Below are positions 9,501 to 17,350 of a stretch of DNA of 64,000 nt, piece by piece; the first letter of the stretch is position 1, and every line of letters starts with the position of its first letter. Made by a program: the position numbers and the translations under genes. The notes under the pieces are model-generated. The model made no database searches and was not told the origin of the DNA. It saw only the letters and a program-made list of their open reading frames with translations. Source of the stretch: Streptomyces californicus (GTDB lineage: Bacteria; Actinomycetota; Actinomycetes; Streptomycetales; Streptomycetaceae); assembly GCF_000717645.1 (NCBI RefSeq), contig NZ_JNZZ01000008.1:186001-250000 (forward strand), in the 5' to 3' direction.

Positions 9501-11393
9501 CGTGCGGACCACGCGGCCGGCATCGTCGTACACATAGCGGAACGTGGAGTCGTTACGGTCGGTCCACGAGGTGATCCGGTCGTCCGGGTCGTATGTGAAA
9601 CGCAGAGGCAGACCGGACGAGTTGATGACGGCGTCGAGGTTGCCGAGAGTGTTGTAGCCGTAGCGTACGACCGTGACGGGACCGTCCGGCGTACGCAGGG
9701 ACAGCTCACGTACGCGGGAGTCCTCGACGGCCAGGGTGACCCGGTAGCCCCCGGAGTGGACGACGGCGGTCGGACTGCCGTCCCCGAGGCGCGCGAAGCC
9801 GATCCGGTTGAGGTTGCGGTCCTCGATCTCCCGAAGCCAGTAGGCGGGAGACGCGTTGTACGGGCCACCGCGGAAGGAACGCGTCAGACCCGAACGAGGA
9901 TCCGTGACGAGATAGGTGGTTTCGCTGTTGCCCTGGCCTCCGTGCCGCAGGGGCAGCCGGGGGCCTTCCACGGGGACTACCCCGTTGTCGTCCTCGGGCA
10001 GGGGCAACCGCGGATAGACGAGGAGCGAACCGTCCTCCCGGGACCACACCGCGCCTCCGCCGAGGGGGTCCAACTCGATTCTCTCGTCCAGCGTGGAGGC
10101 CCAGCTGCGCCCGAACCACTGGCCGTAGCGATAGCCGGAGAGATGGGTCCGGCGAAGGACCAGAGGAAGGACTCCGGGAAGGGCCAGATCGGTCTGCGGG
10201 AGGGTCATCTCGCCGGTGGCGACGTCCACCGGGTCGTTCTCGCAGGTCTTCTTCTCCAAGGAGATCGCGTTACGGCGCGGCTCGTCCTTGGCGTTCTTCA
10301 GCGCGTCAGCCTTGGTGCGGGCGGAGTTCCGGGGCGCATCGGGGCGCGGGCCGTCTTCCTTGTCGCCCTTCTGCACCTTCACGCCCTTGGACATCATCTC
10401 CTTGATGTCCAGTTCGATCTTCTTCTGGTTCTCGGAGATCTCCTTGACGGCTTTGGGGAGCGTCTTTCCGAAATGGTCGCCCAGGGCTTCGTTGGCCTTA
10501 CCGAGCGCCTTCATGGCCTTGTCGATCACGGGGTCCAGGGCGCCGGCGATATCGTCTTTGCCCCGGCTTCGTCCATGATGCGCCTTGGCCTTGGACAACT
10601 TCCCCGCGGTTTTGCCGTGAACCTCGACGCTGACCAGGTTGAGCTTGGTGCCGGCGCGGGTGTGTTCCGCGTGCTCGATGTGGACGCCCTTGCCGGGCGC
10701 GGGGCCGGGGCCGTCGGCCGAGGCGAGCTGGAGGGAATCCTTGACCCCCGCCACTCCTTCGTTGAAGCCTTCCTTGCCCGACTGGCCGACCTGGTTCATG
10801 TCGACGCCGTCCTGGAGGCCGAGCGCGTTGGCTCCGACCTGTACGGCGAGGTCCGCGGCCATGTTCTCTAGTGCGGCGACGGCCGGCTCGGTCAGGGCGG
10901 AGACGATGTATCCGACGACCTCCTCCATGCACTCCTTGATGATCCGGCGGATGGCCTGCTGTGCGACCGCGATGGCCGCCCCGCCGATGAGCATGGATAG
11001 CCCGCCGGTCACTGGTATCAGCGCCATGGAGACGCCGGCCTTGCCGGCGAGAACGCCCAGGTGGACGATTGCCGCGTACTTCATGGCTTCGATCGCCGTT
11101 GCCGCGTTGTCCAGGGCGCCGGCGATGGTGCGAGCGCCACTGGCCAGGTCCTTCACATGCTTGTTCTTGACCTTGCCCCAGTGACCGTTGAGCGCGTCGA
11201 GGGCTTCACCGCTGCCGGAGGACAGCAGACGTTGCACGTGCTGGTTGGCAAGGTGACCATCGTCCTCGACATCGTCGGCGAACTCCCTGAGAGCGTCGGC
11301 CATGTCCCGGTACGCGTCTTCGTCGACGTTTGGCCAGTTGATCCCGATCAGGTCAAGCATGGTGTCGGCCCAATCGGGCACGGTTACAGCCAC
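6573..11393 (-). CDS. RHS-repeat polymorphic toxin with WXG100-like N-terminus
   Basis: The 1606-residue protein has the layout of an actinobacterial polymorphic toxin. Residues 1-230 are a helical WXG100/CpnT-like export region with a hydrophobic segment near 105-150. A linker rich in Lys follows. A DUF6531-like start of the RHS body is at about 384 (CENDPVDVATGEM). Many RHS/YD repeats follow (YDDRGN, TYDSEGN, FAYDIHGR), and the RHS core ends near 1386 (YDPESGRYLSPDPLGL). The last about 195 residues after WIDPLGLAGCP are the toxic tip (HTHSVVLGVN, HTYND, GTAWEM). That tip resembles the type called polymorphic toxin type 27, a recollection I could not check; its activity is unknown. The tip DNA is less GC-rich than the body, as expected for exchangeable tips. 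Confidence 0.9.
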   Translation of the reverse strand: MAVTVPDWADTMLDLIGINWPNVDEDAYRDMADALREFADDVEDDGHLANQHVQRLLSSGSGEALDALNGHWGKVKNKHVKDLASGARTIAGALDNAATAIEAMKYAAIVHLGVLAGKAGVSMALIPVTGGLSMLIGGAAIAVAQQAIRRIIKECMEEVVGYIVSALTEPAVAALENMAADLAVQVGANALGLQDGVDMNQVGQSGKEGFNEGVAGVKDSLQLASADGPGPAPGKGVHIEHAEHTRAGTKLNLVSVEVHGKTAGKLSKAKAHHGRSRGKDDIAGALDPVIDKAMKALGKANEALGDHFGKTLPKAVKEISENQKKIELDIKEMMSKGVKVQKGDKEDGPRPDAPRNSARTKADALKNAKDEPRRNAISLEKKTCENDPVDVATGEMTLPQTDLALPGVLPLVLRRTHLSGYRYGQWFGRSWASTLDERIELDPLGGGAVWSREDGSLLVYPRLPLPEDDNGVVPVEGPRLPLRHGGQGNSETTYLVTDPRSGLTRSFRGGPYNASPAYWLREIEDRNLNRIGFARLGDGSPTAVVHSGGYRVTLAVEDSRVRELSLRTPDGPVTVVRYGYNTLGNLDAVINSSGLPLRFTYDPDDRITSWTDRNDSTFRYVYDDAGRVVRTVGPDGHLSSTFAYDVHPGTGDRVTRYTNSLGATKVHQFNDRLQAVAEIDALGGVTHRSFDRYDRLLSRTDPLGRTTTYTYDDRGNPVRVEHPDGTVARVEYNELNQLAFVTGSDGGTSRQEYDDRGNPTLFTRPDGSTTRLTHGPQGQLLGVDDSLGALDRLRCDAAGLPLAMRGPFGTVTRYVRDAFGRPVRITDPQGRTTELEWTVEGKLARRTDPDGSQQSWTYDSEGNCLAHTDAAGGETRFEYTHFDLVSARTTPGGARQEFTHDTELRLTRVTNPQGLTWTYTYDAAGRTSAETDYDGRTLRYSHDTCGQLLSRTNGLGRTVRYERDLAGRVTAKDADGDVTRFAYDIHGRLASATGPDTGLFFVRDSSGRVLREVCDGRELVNTYDETGRRTRRVTPSGAVSSWSYPAGRTAELTASGHRLGFHFDETGRETGRRIGDSLTLDLAYDRAGRLIDQRVRTTGDRVLQRRTYTYRPGGRLASAEELTGGRKRLEMSRDGRVTGITAENWSERYTYDEAGNQTSASWPGAGDASGPREYAGTRLTRAGRVRYEHDTQGRVILRQRARLSRKPETWRYGWDAEDRLVSVTTPDGTRWRYLYDALGRRSAKQRLAEDGATVVEEVTFTWDGDTLCEQTTSITGSQDSVSLTWDHDGVRPVTQVERRLVDRTEVDGRFFAIITDLIGTPRELVDEQGEVAWRTRSALWGTTSWNRDADAYTPLRFPGQYFDPESGLHYNRHRHYDPESGRYLSPDPLGLIPAPNAVTYVDDPTRWIDPLGLAGCPHRSGEHTHSVVLGVNRPGGHSNSLAEHLRNNNDPGAHTYNDSTYGDEEPGGPVWMTNVAAAVNDRGTTLSITLDGMPNRAGETGNWNTPETIIEAFRVAVERGDNFGLGNRDRWPDAGNGTAWEMSVVARAVRAYETDVADGYANPDGRPWEEIAWYSGNKKIDINDKPDIMELNPEYLRLKREQANGS

Positions 11394-11705
11394 AGTGCGA
11401 AGTCCCCCCGTGCAGAGCTGCGTTCACTGAATGCAGACGCGAACACGATCTCATTCTCGCGCCGCGTCACCCAAGATCGGTCACCGTCGGCGTGTATGAA
11501 CGAATGGGCAGCTGCGAGGTGAGACCGCGGACGCCCAGCGCCTAGTTCTCGCTACGTGACGACGAGGTGCGCGGCGACATGGCGGCGGGGCCCGTACTCT
11601 CCGCAAGGCGGCTGCGGGGGAGGCTCGGCGGAAGGCGGCTGCCGGACATCGCCGCCGTGGCCCGTCCGGGTCGCGTGCTACACGGCACGGATCTGGTGCG
11701 CGACA

Positions 11706-11931
11706 CCTAGACAGATCCAGGCAACAAACAAGGCCCGGGTCGATGACCTGGGCCTTAGTCGTGGAGCGGGTGACGAGAATCGAACTCGCGCTCTGAGCTT
11801 GGGAATCAGCGGTGTTTGGACCGCTGGAATGGATCTGACCTGCGCTTTCTCGTCAGGAAGCTTGGCTTGCCCTGGTCTCTGGGAGCCGTATCTGACCGCT
11901 GCTGTCCGCTGTGCTGGGCACGGATGGGGCA
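11706..11931. repeat. Long repeat A with tRNA-Gly 3' half
   Basis: About 225 bases are shared with 14511-14734. The block comprises a hairpin (aggcccgggtcgatgacctg...), a partial tRNA gene, a diverged spacer and the gggcacggatggggca end. The hairpin corresponds in position to the terminator-like hairpin behind the intact tRNA at 17.3 kb. Confidence 0.7.
11765..11805 (-). pseudogene. Partial tRNA-Gly (3' half), copy A
   Basis: These 41 bases are identical to 17351-17391 of the intact tRNA-Gly, running from the discriminator base through the T arm and variable region to the anticodon loop. The 5' half is absent. CCA appears encoded after the acceptor strand here, unlike at the intact gene. A tRNA 3' half alone is the usual footprint left by site-specific integration into a tRNA gene. 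Confidence 0.8.
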
Positions 11932-12102
11932 TGAGGGCAGCGGTGCGGCGGGCCCTGCCGGGGGTGTGCTCGGTGGTGGTCCCGTGCGTCGGAGTCTCGG
12001 CACCGCACCTAGCTGGGACATCATGGTTTTTTCCTCTTATATTCGGATAATGTGCTCGATAGAGGTCACGCCTTCCCCTGCCAGGTCGACGGAGGTCGCA
12101 GG

Positions 12103-13842
12103 ATGAAGGGCCCTGGAAGGCTGGAGGCGCTGCGGCTGGCGGGGCTGACCGCGGCGGCCGACCCCGGCATGGACCGCTTCGCCCGGTTGGTCACGCGCGT
12201 TCTGCGCGTTCCGGTGTCCCTGGTCTCGCTGCTGGAGGCCGACCGGCAGGTGTTTCCCGGGATGGTCGGGTTGTCCGGGGTCTGGGCGGCCCGGCGCGAA
12301 ACCCCCTTGAGCCACTCCTTCTGCCAGCACGTCGTCGCGGACGGCAAGCCGCTGATCCTCAGCGACACCCGGTCGTCTCCCCGCACCTGCGACAGCCTCG
12401 CCATCCCCGACCTCCGGGTGGTCGCGTACGCCGGTATGCCGCTCACCGACGCGGACGGGCATGTCCTCGGATCGCTCTGCGCCATCGATCACGAGCCTCG
12501 CGAGTGGACGGCGGACGAGCTGCGCGATCTTGAGGATCTGACCGCGGCCTGCTCGATGGAGCTGAGGCTGAGGATCGCCTCGGAGTTGATCCAGCGGGAC
12601 CGCGACCACGCCGGCCTCCTTCTGCGCGCGGCCATCGAGCTCGCCCACGCCCGCGATCTCACGGATCTGACCCGGCGCCTGCGCCACCTGTTCCAGGGGC
12701 CGGCCGAGCCCACGTTCGTGGGCCTGCTCCTGGCAAACGGCGGAAAGCTGTGGCGCGTGATCGACCCGGAGGACGTACGGCCGGTGGAAAGCGCCATCGA
12801 CCATCTGGAGTGGGATGCCTCCTTCCCCAGCGCCCTGGCCATGCGCGAGCAACGCGCCGTCTTCGTAGCGGACCGTCCCACGCTCCTGCGCGGCTTCGGG
12901 CCCGAGGCCGTAGCCGGGTACGACTCGCTGGGTCTCGAGTCCGTGATGTGCGTTCCGCTGCCGGACCGGCGCGGCGTCCTGACGTGGTGCTGGTCCCGCC
13001 CCCATGTGCTGGCGCCGACGGAGGAGGCCGTTCTCACCACGGTGGCGGGGTACGTGAGCCAGGCGGTGGAGCGTACCCGTTTCGTGGCCAACCGGCTGAG
13101 CACCGCGGAGCAGCTGCAGGCCGCGATGCTCACCGAGCTGCCGGACGTACCGGGCCTGGACATGGCGGCCCTGTACCTGCCGGCCGCCGACCAGGACATG
13201 GTCGGCGGCGACTGGTACGACGCGTATCCACTTCCGACGGTGCCGCCCGCGACCCGGCCCGCCCTGATGGTCTCGATCGGCGATGTCATCGGGCACGACG
13301 TCCAGGCCGCCACAGTGATGGGCCAGATCCGCAGCATGCTCCGACAGGCGAGCCTCGATGACCCGGCCCACTCTCCCTCCGCCGCCCTCGACGCGATCGA
13401 CCGGGCCATCGGCACCCTGCCCCTGGGGCTGGGTGCCACAGCGGTCCACGCCCGCCTCGACCTCCACGACGGTCAGTGGCGGCTGACGTGGTCCAACGCC
13501 GGACACCCGCCGCCGCTGCTGCACACCCCGGAAGAGGGTGTCTTGCCCCTGGGCGACCACGATCTGCTCCTCATCGGCACGTCGGAGGACGACCCGCCCC
13601 GCCACGACCACACGCGCGACCTCCCCCCGGGCAGCGTGCTCCTCCTCTACACCGACGGCCTGGTCGAACGCCGCGACGCGGACATCGACGTCGGCACCGC
13701 CCGCGCGACTGCCGTGCTCGCCCGCCACCGCGACAAACCCCTGCCCCTCCTCCTGGAAGCCCTCTCCGAGGGCCTGGCGGACATCCCGCAACGGGACGAC
13801 GTGGCGGTACTCGCCGTCCGAATCACCCGGACGGAACTATGA
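12103..13842 (+). CDS. GAF-domain PP2C-type serine phosphatase (SpoIIE-like)
   Basis: The 579-residue protein has two GAF-like sensory modules (about residues 20-165, with LSHSFCQHVVADGKPLIL; and about 185-335) and a C-terminal PPM/SpoIIE phosphatase domain (about 345-575). Metal-binding motifs are present (MVGGDWYDAY, SIGDVIGHDVQAA, LLLYTDGLVERRD, RDDVAVLAVRI). It probably dephosphorylates an anti-anti-sigma factor in response to a small ligand or light. The ATG at 12103 with GGAGG 7 bases upstream is preferred over the GTG at 12052. No anti-sigma or anti-anti-sigma gene is adjacent, so it is an orphan within the island. Confidence 0.88.
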   Translation: MKGPGRLEALRLAGLTAAADPGMDRFARLVTRVLRVPVSLVSLLEADRQVFPGMVGLSGVWAARRETPLSHSFCQHVVADGKPLILSDTRSSPRTCDSLAIPDLRVVAYAGMPLTDADGHVLGSLCAIDHEPREWTADELRDLEDLTAACSMELRLRIASELIQRDRDHAGLLLRAAIELAHARDLTDLTRRLRHLFQGPAEPTFVGLLLANGGKLWRVIDPEDVRPVESAIDHLEWDASFPSALAMREQRAVFVADRPTLLRGFGPEAVAGYDSLGLESVMCVPLPDRRGVLTWCWSRPHVLAPTEEAVLTTVAGYVSQAVERTRFVANRLSTAEQLQAAMLTELPDVPGLDMAALYLPAADQDMVGGDWYDAYPLPTVPPATRPALMVSIGDVIGHDVQAATVMGQIRSMLRQASLDDPAHSPSAALDAIDRAIGTLPLGLGATAVHARLDLHDGQWRLTWSNAGHPPPLLHTPEEGVLPLGDHDLLLIGTSEDDPPRHDHTRDLPPGSVLLLYTDGLVERRDADIDVGTARATAVLARHRDKPLPLLLEALSEGLADIPQRDDVAVLAVRITRTEL

Positions 13843-14105
13843 CGGACCGTTGGCGCCTGCATGAGCGCAGACCTCACGCGCCGTCACCCGTGCCACAGCC
13901 ACCCGCAGCTGGAAAACGTCGGCTGCCGCGACTCTCTGTGCCGCGGCTCCGGCCATGGCAGTCGGGACCGCGAGCGTGACAGCGTCGGCGCCCTCAGGGA
14001 AAGCCGAAAGCCGACCGGCGGCAGCGTCGAGAGCTTCCTCCTCGGAGAGCCCTGGGGCCGGGCGCCATCAACCGTGATGGCGCCAACATTCTCGTGCAGC
14101 TCCAC
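13836..14105 (-). pseudogene. Possible frameshifted remnant of unknown gene
   Basis: On the minus strand, a start at 14105 reads MELHENVGAITVDGAR. After a shift of reading frame near 14055 it continues plausibly as GLSEEEALDAAAGRLSAF, then PEGADAVTLAVPTAMAGAA, and ends at a stop overlapping the phosphatase gene end. Both halves have G/C-rich third positions, which supports former coding. I do not recognise the family. The evidence is composition only. Confidence 0.3.
14061..14084. terminator. 10-bp hairpin
   Basis: A perfect inverted repeat (ggcgccatca / tgatggcgcc) with the loop accg lies 220 bases after the phosphatase gene. No T-tract follows. It could be a terminator or simply part of the remnant gene on the other strand. 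Confidence 0.3.
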
Positions 14106-14263
14106 CGGGTGGCCGACAACACCGGACCGGGCGAGTCACACGGGCCCGCTACCCGGACACGCCTCGGCTCCAGACGGGCGGACCTTCATGATCGACAATC
14201 ACTGGACAGCCCGGGGCACGCGCTCGCCGACGCCCGCTGAGTCGGGAATCAACTACAGCCGAA

Positions 14264-14510
14264 GCCGAGGTCCTGATCTGCGGGATCCTCTCCGGTCCGG
14301 AGTGCGTACCGAGGGTGCCAAGCCGGGCCCGGCGCTGGGCGCCCGAGACGGCAGAAGTCGCCGATACGCTCCGCGCGGCTGACCCGCCTCCGGAGACGGC
14401 GGAGGCTACGGCTCAGGTGCTCGCTTTCTGGGAGCAGGACAAGGGCCAGTGCGACGTGCCGGTTGCCGGTCAAAGATGTCCTCGCCCAGTTCCGGTCAGG
14501 ACAGAGCATG
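14264..14510 (+). other. Possible coding relic, unrecognised
   Basis: One frame here has G/C-biased third positions and protein-like composition (AEAEVLICGILSGPECVP, then TAQVLAFWEQDKGQCDVP). It has no convincing start and runs into the partial tRNA repeat. I read it as the tail of a gene truncated by the insertion at 14.5 kb. No family is recognised. The remainder of 13843-14807 holds nothing else I can support. Confidence 0.25.
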
Positions 14511-14734
14511 TAGACGAGTCCGGACAACCAACAAGGCCCGGGTCGATGACCTGGGCCTCAGTCGTGGAGCAGGTGACGAGAATCGAACTCGCGCTCTGGG
14601 CTTGGGAATCAGCGGTGCTTGGGTCGTATGGAAGGCACTGAACTGCGCTTTCCTGCGAGGAAGTCGGGGTCGCCATGGTCTCTGGAGGCTGTTCCTGACC
14701 GCTGCTGCCCGCTCGGCTGGGCACGGATGGGGCA
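14511..14734. repeat. Long repeat B with tRNA-Gly 3' half
   Basis: This is the second copy of the repeat at 11706-11931. It ends at the remnant of toxin copy 2. The order hairpin, tRNA 3' half, spacer, gggcacggatggggca is preserved. Confidence 0.7.
14568..14608 (-). pseudogene. Partial tRNA-Gly (3' half), copy B
   Basis: The 41 bases match the intact tRNA-Gly with two mismatches, one of which (gcgggt to gcaggt) falls in the acceptor strand. It is more diverged than copy A, which suggests an older insertion or relaxed constraint. Confidence 0.75.
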
Positions 14735-14744
14735 GGAGGGCGGG

Positions 14745-14811
14745 CGGCGCGACGATCCAGGCCGAGAGCCCTTCCGAGTCCAGGCCGACAGTTTCGACGC
14801 GACTCGCTCAC
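14745..14811 (-). pseudogene. 5' remnant of a toxin gene, copy 2
   Basis: A GTG overlaps the stop of antitoxin copy 2 (GTGA), as in copy 1. The reading frame is broken within a few codons (MSESRR...), but another frame still reads GLDSEGLSAWI, so a single-base indel has occurred. Similarity ends at the same repeat block as in copy 1. Confidence 0.4.
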
Positions 14812-15044
14812 GCGGCGTCCGCGCCGGTGGAGCCGACGATCTTCGCACGCGCCTCGGCGATCTCCACGTCGCTGAGGGAGCCGTGCTCTTCCTCATGCCG
14901 ACGGAGGTCGTCCCCCAGGAGCTGGTGCCGGATCTGGCGGGCTACGGCTTCTGCCACGTAGCCGGAGACGTTGTCCGTGAGCTTGCGGAGCTCCGCCACC
15001 TGATCGCTGGGGAGGGTAACGGTGATGCGAGTCGTGGAGGACAT
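14808..15044 (-). CDS. Ribbon-helix-helix antitoxin-like protein, copy 2
   Basis: This 78-residue paralogue of the protein at 5724-5972 starts at MSSTTRITVTLP. Residues from TRITVTLP to the charged DDLRRHEEEHG segment are almost unchanged between the copies, while the extreme C-terminus has drifted. Strong protein conservation next to decayed toxin genes suggests that the DNA-binding antitoxin is still under selection, or that the duplication is recent. Confidence 0.75.
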   Translation of the reverse strand: MSSTTRITVTLPSDQVAELRKLTDNVSGYVAEAVARQIRHQLLGDDLRRHEEEHGSLSDVEIAEARAKIVGSTGADAA

Positions 15045-15199
15045 GAGTCCAGCCTGCTGGAGCATGCGCGGGGTGGCGGACTTGCCCCCGAGGGAGCTCA
15101 ACCCTTCACTATATGAGATAGGCCACGTGCTGGAGGGCGATCATCTCGCCGCTCGTTGTCGGTCATATGGGTGACACGTCGCAACGAGGAAGGCACGCC

Positions 15200-15868
15200 A
15201 TGACAGGCACGTTCACCACACCTGGCCCCATCCACTCGGTAACCACCAGTCGGCGATCCACGGCGCGGTGGCTCACGGTCGGTGGTGTGCTGGCAGGTCC
15301 CCTGTTCCTCGCGGCCGGACTTGCCCAGGGCCTCACGCGCGACGGCTTCGACTTCACTCGAAACGCGATCAGCCAACTCGCTCTGGGTGGGGCCGGCTGG
15401 GTTCAGACGTTGAGTTTCGTGTTCACCGGAGCGCTGCTGGTCGCCGGCGCGGCCGGGCTACGGTGGACTCTGCACAGAGGCCCCGCCGAGGTATGGGCAC
15501 CGGCCCTTGTCGGCGTGTTCGGCCTCTCCTTCTGGGCTGCAGCCGCCTTCCCGGCCGACGCCGGTGCGGGCTTCCCCGCAGGCTCCCCGGACGCGACGGT
15601 GATGAGCGGGCACGGTGCGGTCCACATGGCTGCCGGAATGATCGGCTACCTCGCTCTGTGTGCGGCACTCGTCCTTCTGGCCCGCCCGCTTGCCGCCCGG
15701 GGTCTTCGCGGCTGGGCCGTGGCGTCGCGGGTCGTGCCCGCGGCTGTCTTCGTCGGCTTCATGGGCTCTGCCGCGTCGGTTCTTGCGTTCACCGCCGGTG
15801 CCGGCCTCGGGCTGTTGTGGCTCAGCGCGGTGATGGCACGGCTGGCCGACGCTCCGGGCGACCACTAG
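15200..15868 (+). CDS. DUF998 family membrane protein
   Basis: The product has 222 residues with about six hydrophobic segments (WLTVGGVLAGPLFLAAGLAQ through VLAFTAGAGLGLLWLSAVMA) and conserved DUF998 features: DFTRNAISQLALGGAGWVQ early and HGAVHMAAGMIGYLAL in the middle. The family is of unknown function. ATG 15200 has AGGAAGG in front and is preferred to the GTG/ATG starts further up. The DUF4287 gene follows 57 bases downstream in the same direction, so the two may be cotranscribed. Confidence 0.85.
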   Translation: MTGTFTTPGPIHSVTTSRRSTARWLTVGGVLAGPLFLAAGLAQGLTRDGFDFTRNAISQLALGGAGWVQTLSFVFTGALLVAGAAGLRWTLHRGPAEVWAPALVGVFGLSFWAAAAFPADAGAGFPAGSPDATVMSGHGAVHMAAGMIGYLALCAALVLLARPLAARGLRGWAVASRVVPAAVFVGFMGSAASVLAFTAGAGLGLLWLSAVMARLADAPGDH

Positions 15869-15925
15869 CCAAACGCCGTTCTCACCGATTCCACCAAGAC
15901 GATCACGATCCGAAACGGAGCATCC

Positions 15926-16141
15926 ATGACCGACTACGCCGTGAAGGGCCCTGCCAGCTACTTCCCGTCCATCGAGAAGAAGTACGGCCGTCCGATCGCC
16001 GAGTGGAAGGGCCTCATTCGTTCCTCCTCGCTGACGAAGCACATGGAGCTGGTCGGCTGGCTCAAGTCCGAGCACGGACTCGGCCACGGCCATGCAAATG
16101 CCCTCGTCGCCCACACACTCGCCGAGGACAACGCCAAGTGA
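15926..16141 (+). CDS. DUF4287 domain protein
   Basis: A 71-residue protein with the DUF4287 signature (SYFPSIEKKYGRPIAEWKGL, then HMELVGWLKSEHGLGHGHAN). The function is unknown. Its stop codon directly abuts the convergent sigma-factor gene, whose stop begins at the next base, so no terminator fits between them. Confidence 0.88.
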   Translation: MTDYAVKGPASYFPSIEKKYGRPIAEWKGLIRSSSLTKHMELVGWLKSEHGLGHGHANALVAHTLAEDNAK

Positions 16142-17122
16142 TCAGGTCGGGACGTCGGGGCCTGCTTCACCGCTCAGGTGTCCCGGCAGGCCGAACAGTG
16201 GGAAGAGGAGCGCGGTGTCACGGAATGCCGTGATGCTCGCGATGCGGTCGCCGGAGAACTCGAGGACTTGGAGCGCCCAGGGCTCGTAACCGGTACCGTC
16301 CGTACGGGGCCGGTACTGGCCGAAGGCGGGGGAGCTGTTCGCCACGGTCGGAATGAGCCGCGAACCGCGGCAGCCGACGGCCGGCCCGGTCAGCCACGAC
16401 CTGATATCGGCCATCCCGCGCATCCACTTCGCGTACGGCGGCAGAGACAGAGTGGCGTCGACGTGGAGCAGTAATCCCAGCTCCTCCATGTCGTACCGGG
16501 AGAACGCCGTCGCGTACCGCTCGGCCAGAACCTGCTGGGTGCCCCCGGGCGCCGGGAGGCCGAGTTCGCCGGTCCTGTCCCGGCGATCGGCCAGAGTGGC
16601 ACGGGCCCGCTGCAAAGCGCTGTTGGCGGAGGCGAGAGTGCAGCCGTGCAGGTCGGCGACCTCGCGGGCCGAGAAACCGAGGACATCCCGCAGGAGCAAC
16701 GTAGCTCGCTGCTTGGGCGGCAGGTGCTGGAGCGCGGCGACGAAAGCCAACCGCACCGACTCGCCGGTCATCGCGGAAGCCGCCGGATCGCCACCGGGCA
16801 GAGGGTCGATCCACAGCGCGCTGTCCGCCGGCGCGCCTGGAGGCGCGGAGCCGCCCGACGGCCCGGACAGGTCCATCGGCAGCGCCCGCCGCCTCCCGGC
16901 AGCCAGGGCGTCTAGGCACACGTTGGTGGCGATGCGGTACACCCACGAGCGCAGGGACGACCTGCCCTCGAACTGCCCGGCGTTCTGCCAAGCTCGGACG
17001 AGGGTCTGCTGAGCGGCGTCCTCGGCTTCTGCGTACGACCCCAGCATGCGATAGCAGTGGCGAACCAACTCACCCCGGTACGGCTCAAACTGCAGCACTA
17101 TCGCCCGCGCCTTGTCATCCAT
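16142..17122 (-). CDS. ECF RNA polymerase sigma factor with SnoaL-like C-terminal domain
   Basis: The protein has 326 residues. Region 2 is at about 10-75 (HCYRMLGSYAEAEDAAQQTL, SWVYRIATNVCLD) and region 4 at about 135-190 (LPPKQRATLLLRDVLGFSA, then SANSALQRARATL). Residues about 205-310 form a SnoaL/NTF2-like domain (YDMEELGLLLHVDATLSLPP), a feature of ECF groups such as the TIGR02960 (SigX5-like) family, where it replaces a separate anti-sigma factor as the regulator. The start at 17122 (MDDKARAIVLQFEPYRGELV) has a G-rich ribosome site. No anti-sigma gene is adjacent. Target promoters are unknown. Confidence 0.85.
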   Translation of the reverse strand: MDDKARAIVLQFEPYRGELVRHCYRMLGSYAEAEDAAQQTLVRAWQNAGQFEGRSSLRSWVYRIATNVCLDALAAGRRRALPMDLSGPSGGSAPPGAPADSALWIDPLPGGDPAASAMTGESVRLAFVAALQHLPPKQRATLLLRDVLGFSAREVADLHGCTLASANSALQRARATLADRRDRTGELGLPAPGGTQQVLAERYATAFSRYDMEELGLLLHVDATLSLPPYAKWMRGMADIRSWLTGPAVGCRGSRLIPTVANSSPAFGQYRPRTDGTGYEPWALQVLEFSGDRIASITAFRDTALLFPLFGLPGHLSGEAGPDVPT

Positions 17123-17305
17123 GTCCCCCCCCGTTCCCGATGACGTGCCCCCCTCGCCATGTGGCCAGGCGCGCCCATCCGACGCGCATAACGATAGAGC
17201 TGCGGGCATGTGCGGCGATCTCGCGGACGGACAAAGCGCGACCGCGAGTGCCGCGAAAAGGGATCAGGTGGTGCGGAGCTGACGCAAGGCGCTTGGAGAG
17301 GTCTA

Positions 17306-17345
17306 GACAACGATGAACCCCCAGGCCGATGACCTGGGGGTTCGT
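17306..17345 (-). terminator. Hairpin downstream of tRNA-Gly
   Basis: An inverted repeat (aacccccagg / cctgggggtt) lies a few bases beyond the tRNA 3' end. Related hairpins in the same relative position accompany both partial tRNA copies. Confidence 0.65.
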
Positions 17346-17350
17346 GGAAG

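Larger units (their letters stand above)
11394..12102. other. Intergenic region with tRNA relic, no gene seen
   Basis: About 700 bases separate the RHS gene and the phosphatase gene. They hold the partial tRNA-Gly copy and the long repeat described separately. Reading frames here have no plausible start, composition or family resemblance. An A/T-rich patch near 12024-12050 (ggttttttcctcttatattcg) may carry the phosphatase promoter. Confidence 0.5.

Noticed and set aside
7533..10871. 1112-residue plus-strand frame opposite the RHS gene
   Set aside because: It mirrors the third-position bias of the RHS gene and shows no domain; the RHS reading is certain.
11806..12024. Minus-strand frame resembling one at 14609-14896 (shared SGQQRS and KHR endings)
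   Set aside because: The similarity comes from the non-coding repeat itself. The frames differ in length and start, and no family is recognised, so I treat it as repeat DNA, not as a gene pair.
13861..14382. 173-residue plus-strand frame after the phosphatase gene
   Set aside because: Composition is not protein-like and it crosses a minus-strand stretch with better coding bias.
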